DNA of 8,218 bases from assembly GCA_021813595.1 (NCBI GenBank), contig JAKAKF010000029.1:1-8218 (forward strand). The letters are read 5' to 3'. Position 1 is the stretch's first letter, and each line of letters opens with the position of its first letter. This DNA is from a bacterium. GTDB lineage: Bacteria > SZUA-79 > Acidulodesulfobacterales > Acidulodesulfobacteraceae. The notes below the pieces were generated by a model. That model was not told the origin of the DNA and made no database searches. It saw only the letters and a program-made list of their open reading frames with translations. This document shows, in pieces, positions 5,719-8,218 of the stretch. Made by a program: the position numbers and the translations under genes.

Positions 5719-7159
5719 CTTAACTTTAGACGAAATTTTAAACTGTACGGACGGAAAAGTCATAATTTTCGGAAACGGAACCGGACCTTTAGTTTTTAAC
5801 GAAATATTTACCGATTCTAGGGAAGAATTTTCTAAAAATGCGGTGTTTATAGCATTGAAAGGAGAAAAATTTAACGGGGAAGATTTTGTAGATGACGTTT
5901 TTAAAAAAGGAGGCTACTGCGCTTTAGTTTCGTGGGATTTCCTTGACGTTCACGATATATCGGTATATTCCGATAAAATCGTTATAGCGGTTTCTGATGC
6001 GGCTTCCGCCCTTGGAAATATTGCAAAATTTTATTTAAATAGGTTTGATTTAAAGAAAAAAATAGCCGTAACCGGTTCATGCGGAAAAACGACGACAAAG
6101 GAAATGGCCTACGCCATGTTTTGCTTAAAATACGGCAAAGAAAAAATTCTTAAAAACAATTATAATTATAATAATCTTATAGGCGTCCCAAAAGCTATTT
6201 TCGGATTAAATAAAAACCACGAATATCTTATTTTAGAAATCGGAACAAATAAAAAAGGGGAGATAAAAAAACTTTCCGAAATTATATCTCCCGATGTGGG
6301 AGCGATTACCAATATAGGCAGGTCGCATCTCCTGGAATTTAAAAATATAGAAGGAGTTTTTGAAGAAAAGAAAGAACTTGCTCTTGCATTGAGCCTTAAA
6401 AAAGATACATTTCTAATATTAAACGCCGACGACGAAATATTGTCTGCAGAATATAAGGATAAAAATTTCCCCGGCGTAAATATTATTTCGTTTGGATTCG
6501 GAAAACAAACAGGTATGACTCCCGATATCTTGTGCAGTAAAGTCGATATAAACGACGAAACCGGCAAGGCTCTTATTGAGCTTTCTTTTAAAGGAAGAAA
6601 ATATTCCGCGAATATCAATTTATGCGGAACACATCTGATTTCCGATCTATTATGCGCCCTTTCAATAACAGAGGCTTGCGGGATCGACGTCGAAACCGGA
6701 TTAAAGGCAATGGAAGGGTTTATGCTTCCTGCCGGAAGAATGCAGGTAATTTATAATAACTCAGGGGGATATATATTAGTAAACGATTCCTATAATTCAA
6801 ATCCCGATTCTTTGAAAGCGGCGCTGGATTATATAAAAACAAATTACGGCGGCAAAAAAAAGATATTGGTTTTGGGAGATATGCTGGAATTGGGCGATTC
6901 CGCCGAATCCGAGCATATCGAAATGGGACGGAATATCGCCGATACAGCCGATTTTATATTTTATAAGGGAAATTACTCCGATTATATAACAAAGGGGCTT
7001 ATAGAAAAAGGATTTAAAGGAAAATATTTCATAATCGAAAATAAAGGCGCATTTACGGATGCTTTTAAAAAAATAGATAAAAAAAACAGCGTCATATTAG
7101 TCAAAGGTTCGAGAGGGATGAAATTAGAGGAATATTTTGAAGAAATACCTAAAAAATAA
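5702..7159 (+). CDS. murF: UDP-MurNAc-tripeptide:D-Ala-D-Ala ligase MurF
   Basis: MurF completes the cytoplasmic precursor by joining D-Ala-D-Ala to the UDP-MurNAc tripeptide at the cost of ATP. The 485 residues are of usual length. The N-terminal domain has FTDSREEFSKNAVFIALKGE. The ATPase domain has the P-loop VTGSCGKTTTKE (123-134, Lys129), then NNYNYNNLIGVP, EIGTNKKGEI (from 179), TNIGRSHLLEF with the EKKEL segment, and LNADDE. The C-terminal domain has AGRMQV, NDSYNSNPDSLKAAL (from 361), LGDMLELG and VKGSRGMKLE. The set N-N-x-IG-P, E-GTN and DSYN-NP separates MurF from MurC, MurD and MurE. A Cys in the P-loop (GSCGKT) is less usual but keeps the GKT core. The start lies inside the murE end, which suggests translational coupling. 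Confidence 0.96.
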   Translation: MKIEYNLTLDEILNCTDGKVIIFGNGTGPLVFNEIFTDSREEFSKNAVFIALKGEKFNGEDFVDDVFKKGGYCALVSWDFLDVHDISVYSDKIVIAVSDAASALGNIAKFYLNRFDLKKKIAVTGSCGKTTTKEMAYAMFCLKYGKEKILKNNYNYNNLIGVPKAIFGLNKNHEYLILEIGTNKKGEIKKLSEIISPDVGAITNIGRSHLLEFKNIEGVFEEKKELALALSLKKDTFLILNADDEILSAEYKDKNFPGVNIISFGFGKQTGMTPDILCSKVDINDETGKALIELSFKGRKYSANINLCGTHLISDLLCALSITEACGIDVETGLKAMEGFMLPAGRMQVIYNNSGGYILVNDSYNSNPDSLKAALDYIKTNYGGKKKILVLGDMLELGDSAESEHIEMGRNIADTADFIFYKGNYSDYITKGLIEKGFKGKYFIIENKGAFTDAFKKIDKKNSVILVKGSRGMKLEEYFEEIPKK

Positions 7160-7164
7160 AGAAA

Positions 7165-7171
7165 AGAGAGG
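7165..7171 (+). promoter_or_regulatory. Ribosome binding site of mraY
   Basis: AGAGAGG at 7165-7171 in the 26-base murF-mraY gap is the clearest Shine-Dalgarno sequence in the window. Fourteen bases separate it from the ATG at 7186, which is long. No nearer ATG, GTG or TTG lies in frame before 7186, so the start stands. Confidence 0.5.
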
Positions 7172-7185
7172 CGGCTAAAATTACA

Positions 7186-8218
7186 ATGTTGAATTTTAAT
7201 ATAGATTTTTTTAGGTATATCACGTTCAGGTCGTCTTACGCGATAATTTTATCGTTAATATTATCTATAGCGTTCGGGAAGATATTTATTAAAATATTAA
7301 AAAAAATGAAAATAGGACAGGTTGTGAGGGAAGACGGACCTAAATCCCATATAAACGAGAAGAAAGATATTCCTACTATGGGGGGGCTCCTTATATTATT
7401 CAGTGTAGTAATCCCCGTGTTATTACTTACGAGGCTTTACAATTTTTATCTTTATATGGGCTTATTAACACTTCTAGGTTTCGGGCTTATAGGCTTTACC
7501 GACGATTTTTTAAAAGTCAGGGGACATTCGTCTAAAGGGCTTAGAGGCAAATATAAATTCGGCATCCAGAGTTTGATCGCGGTTTTTGTTTCCGCCGTTC
7601 TTTATTTTCACGATAAATCGTTAGGTTTAGTGGTTATTCCGTTTGTCAAGGATTATTATCTTAATTTAGGCCCCTATTTTATAATTTTCGCGGCTTTTAT
7701 AATAGTCGGTTCTTCCAACGCGGTTAATTTAACGGACGGGCTCGACGGATTAGCTATAGGGGTTTTTGCAGTTTCTATAGCCGGATATCTTATATTCTCC
7801 TATGCCGCATCCAATTATAAATTCGCGAACTATCTGTCCATACCTTATATGAAAAATATCGGCGAAGTAGTTATTTTATGCGCTTCCCTGTTCGGAGCTT
7901 CGATAGGCTTCTTATGGTTTAATTCTTATCCTGCATCCGTTTTTATGGGAGATACCGGTTCGATATCGCTTGGTGCTATTCTCGGATACGTGGCAATAGT
8001 TTCGCAGCAGGAAATACTGCTTGTTATAATAGGTTTCGTATTCGTACTCGAGGCGTTAAGCGTCATATTTCAGGTGGGTTCTTATAAACTTCGGAAAAAA
8101 AGAATATTTAAAATGGCGCCTATTCATCATCATTTTGAAATAGAAGGCGTGCCGGAGTCTAAGATAGTAATAAGGCTGTGGATTATTTCATTGATATTGA
8201 CCATATTCGCTCTTTCTA
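7186..8218 (+). CDS. mraY: Phospho-MurNAc-pentapeptide transferase MraY (3' end cut by window)
   Basis: MraY is the integral membrane enzyme that transfers phospho-MurNAc-pentapeptide from UDP to undecaprenyl phosphate, forming lipid I. I translated it from ATG 7186; 344 codons are open to the window edge with no stop. Family blocks appear in order: FGQVVR-type IGQVVREDGPKSH (43-55), PTMGG (63-67), the catalytic FTDDFLK (D106, D107), KGLRGKYKFG, NAVNLTDGLDGLA (D184, D187), GFLWFNSYPA, FMGDTGS (D256, the third catalytic Asp), and KMAPIHHHFE (H314-H316). Many hydrophobic stretches agree with the ten-helix fold. It ends at RLWIISLILTIFALS, which aligns with the last E. coli helix, so about ten residues are missing. 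All active-site residues visible here are intact. Confidence 0.96.
   Translation, partial: MLNFNIDFFRYITFRSSYAIILSLILSIAFGKIFIKILKKMKIGQVVREDGPKSHINEKKDIPTMGGLLILFSVVIPVLLLTRLYNFYLYMGLLTLLGFGLIGFTDDFLKVRGHSSKGLRGKYKFGIQSLIAVFVSAVLYFHDKSLGLVVIPFVKDYYLNLGPYFIIFAAFIIVGSSNAVNLTDGLDGLAIGVFAVSIAGYLIFSYAASNYKFANYLSIPYMKNIGEVVILCASLFGASIGFLWFNSYPASVFMGDTGSISLGAILGYVAIVSQQEILLVIIGFVFVLEALSVIFQVGSYKLRKKRIFKMAPIHHHFEIEGVPESKIVIRLWIISLILTIFALS

Noticed and set aside
6166..6618. A 150-codon minus-strand open frame inside murF
   Set aside because: It is the longest antisense frame, but it mirrors conserved MurF sequence, shows no family motif and has no sign of its own promoter.

Overview
The window holds the first part of a bacterial division and cell-wall (dcw) cluster. 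All genes lie on the + strand in the classical order mraZ - rsmH (mraW) - ftsL - ftsI - murE - murF - mraY. The last gene, mraY, runs off the right edge about ten residues before its expected end. The DNA is visibly AT-rich, with heavy use of ATA for Ile, AGA/AGG for Arg and AAA for Lys. MurE carries the DNPR motif of meso-diaminopimelate-adding enzymes, and FtsI ends in a PASTA domain. With a Neisseria dRS3-like palindromic repeat upstream, this fits an AT-rich Gram-negative, possibly a deltaproteobacterium-like lineage. That placement is an inference and I cannot name a genus.

Layout: positions 1-173 are the 3' end of an open frame I do not recognise. Positions 174-529 are intergenic. This stretch holds an inverted pair of 27-bp palindromic repeats (267-293 and 327-353), flanked by a 10-bp inverted repeat and a 9-bp direct repeat. 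A good sigma-70-type promoter (411-439) follows. Next comes a perfect 10-bp tandem repeat with four GTGGT boxes (446-482), placed where transcription should start; this is very probably the MraZ operator. From 530 to the end the genes are packed with gaps of 26 nt or less, or with overlaps of 8 to 17 nt, and no terminator is visible between them, so they read as one operon.

How the genes work together: MraZ is the likely autoregulator of the operon. RsmH methylates 16S rRNA. FtsL and FtsI belong to the septal peptidoglycan synthesis machine. MurE and MurF add meso-DAP and D-Ala-D-Ala to the UDP-MurNAc peptide. MraY then transfers the finished phospho-MurNAc-pentapeptide to undecaprenyl phosphate to make lipid I. 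murD, ftsW and murG would be expected just beyond the window.

The coding part is ordinary and well conserved. The parts most worth a second look are the upstream operator and repeat region, followed by small oddities inside the genes: a glycine run in RsmH, a PASTA tail on FtsI, a slippery palindrome in murE, and starts without a Shine-Dalgarno sequence. I found no evidence of a new multi-gene system.
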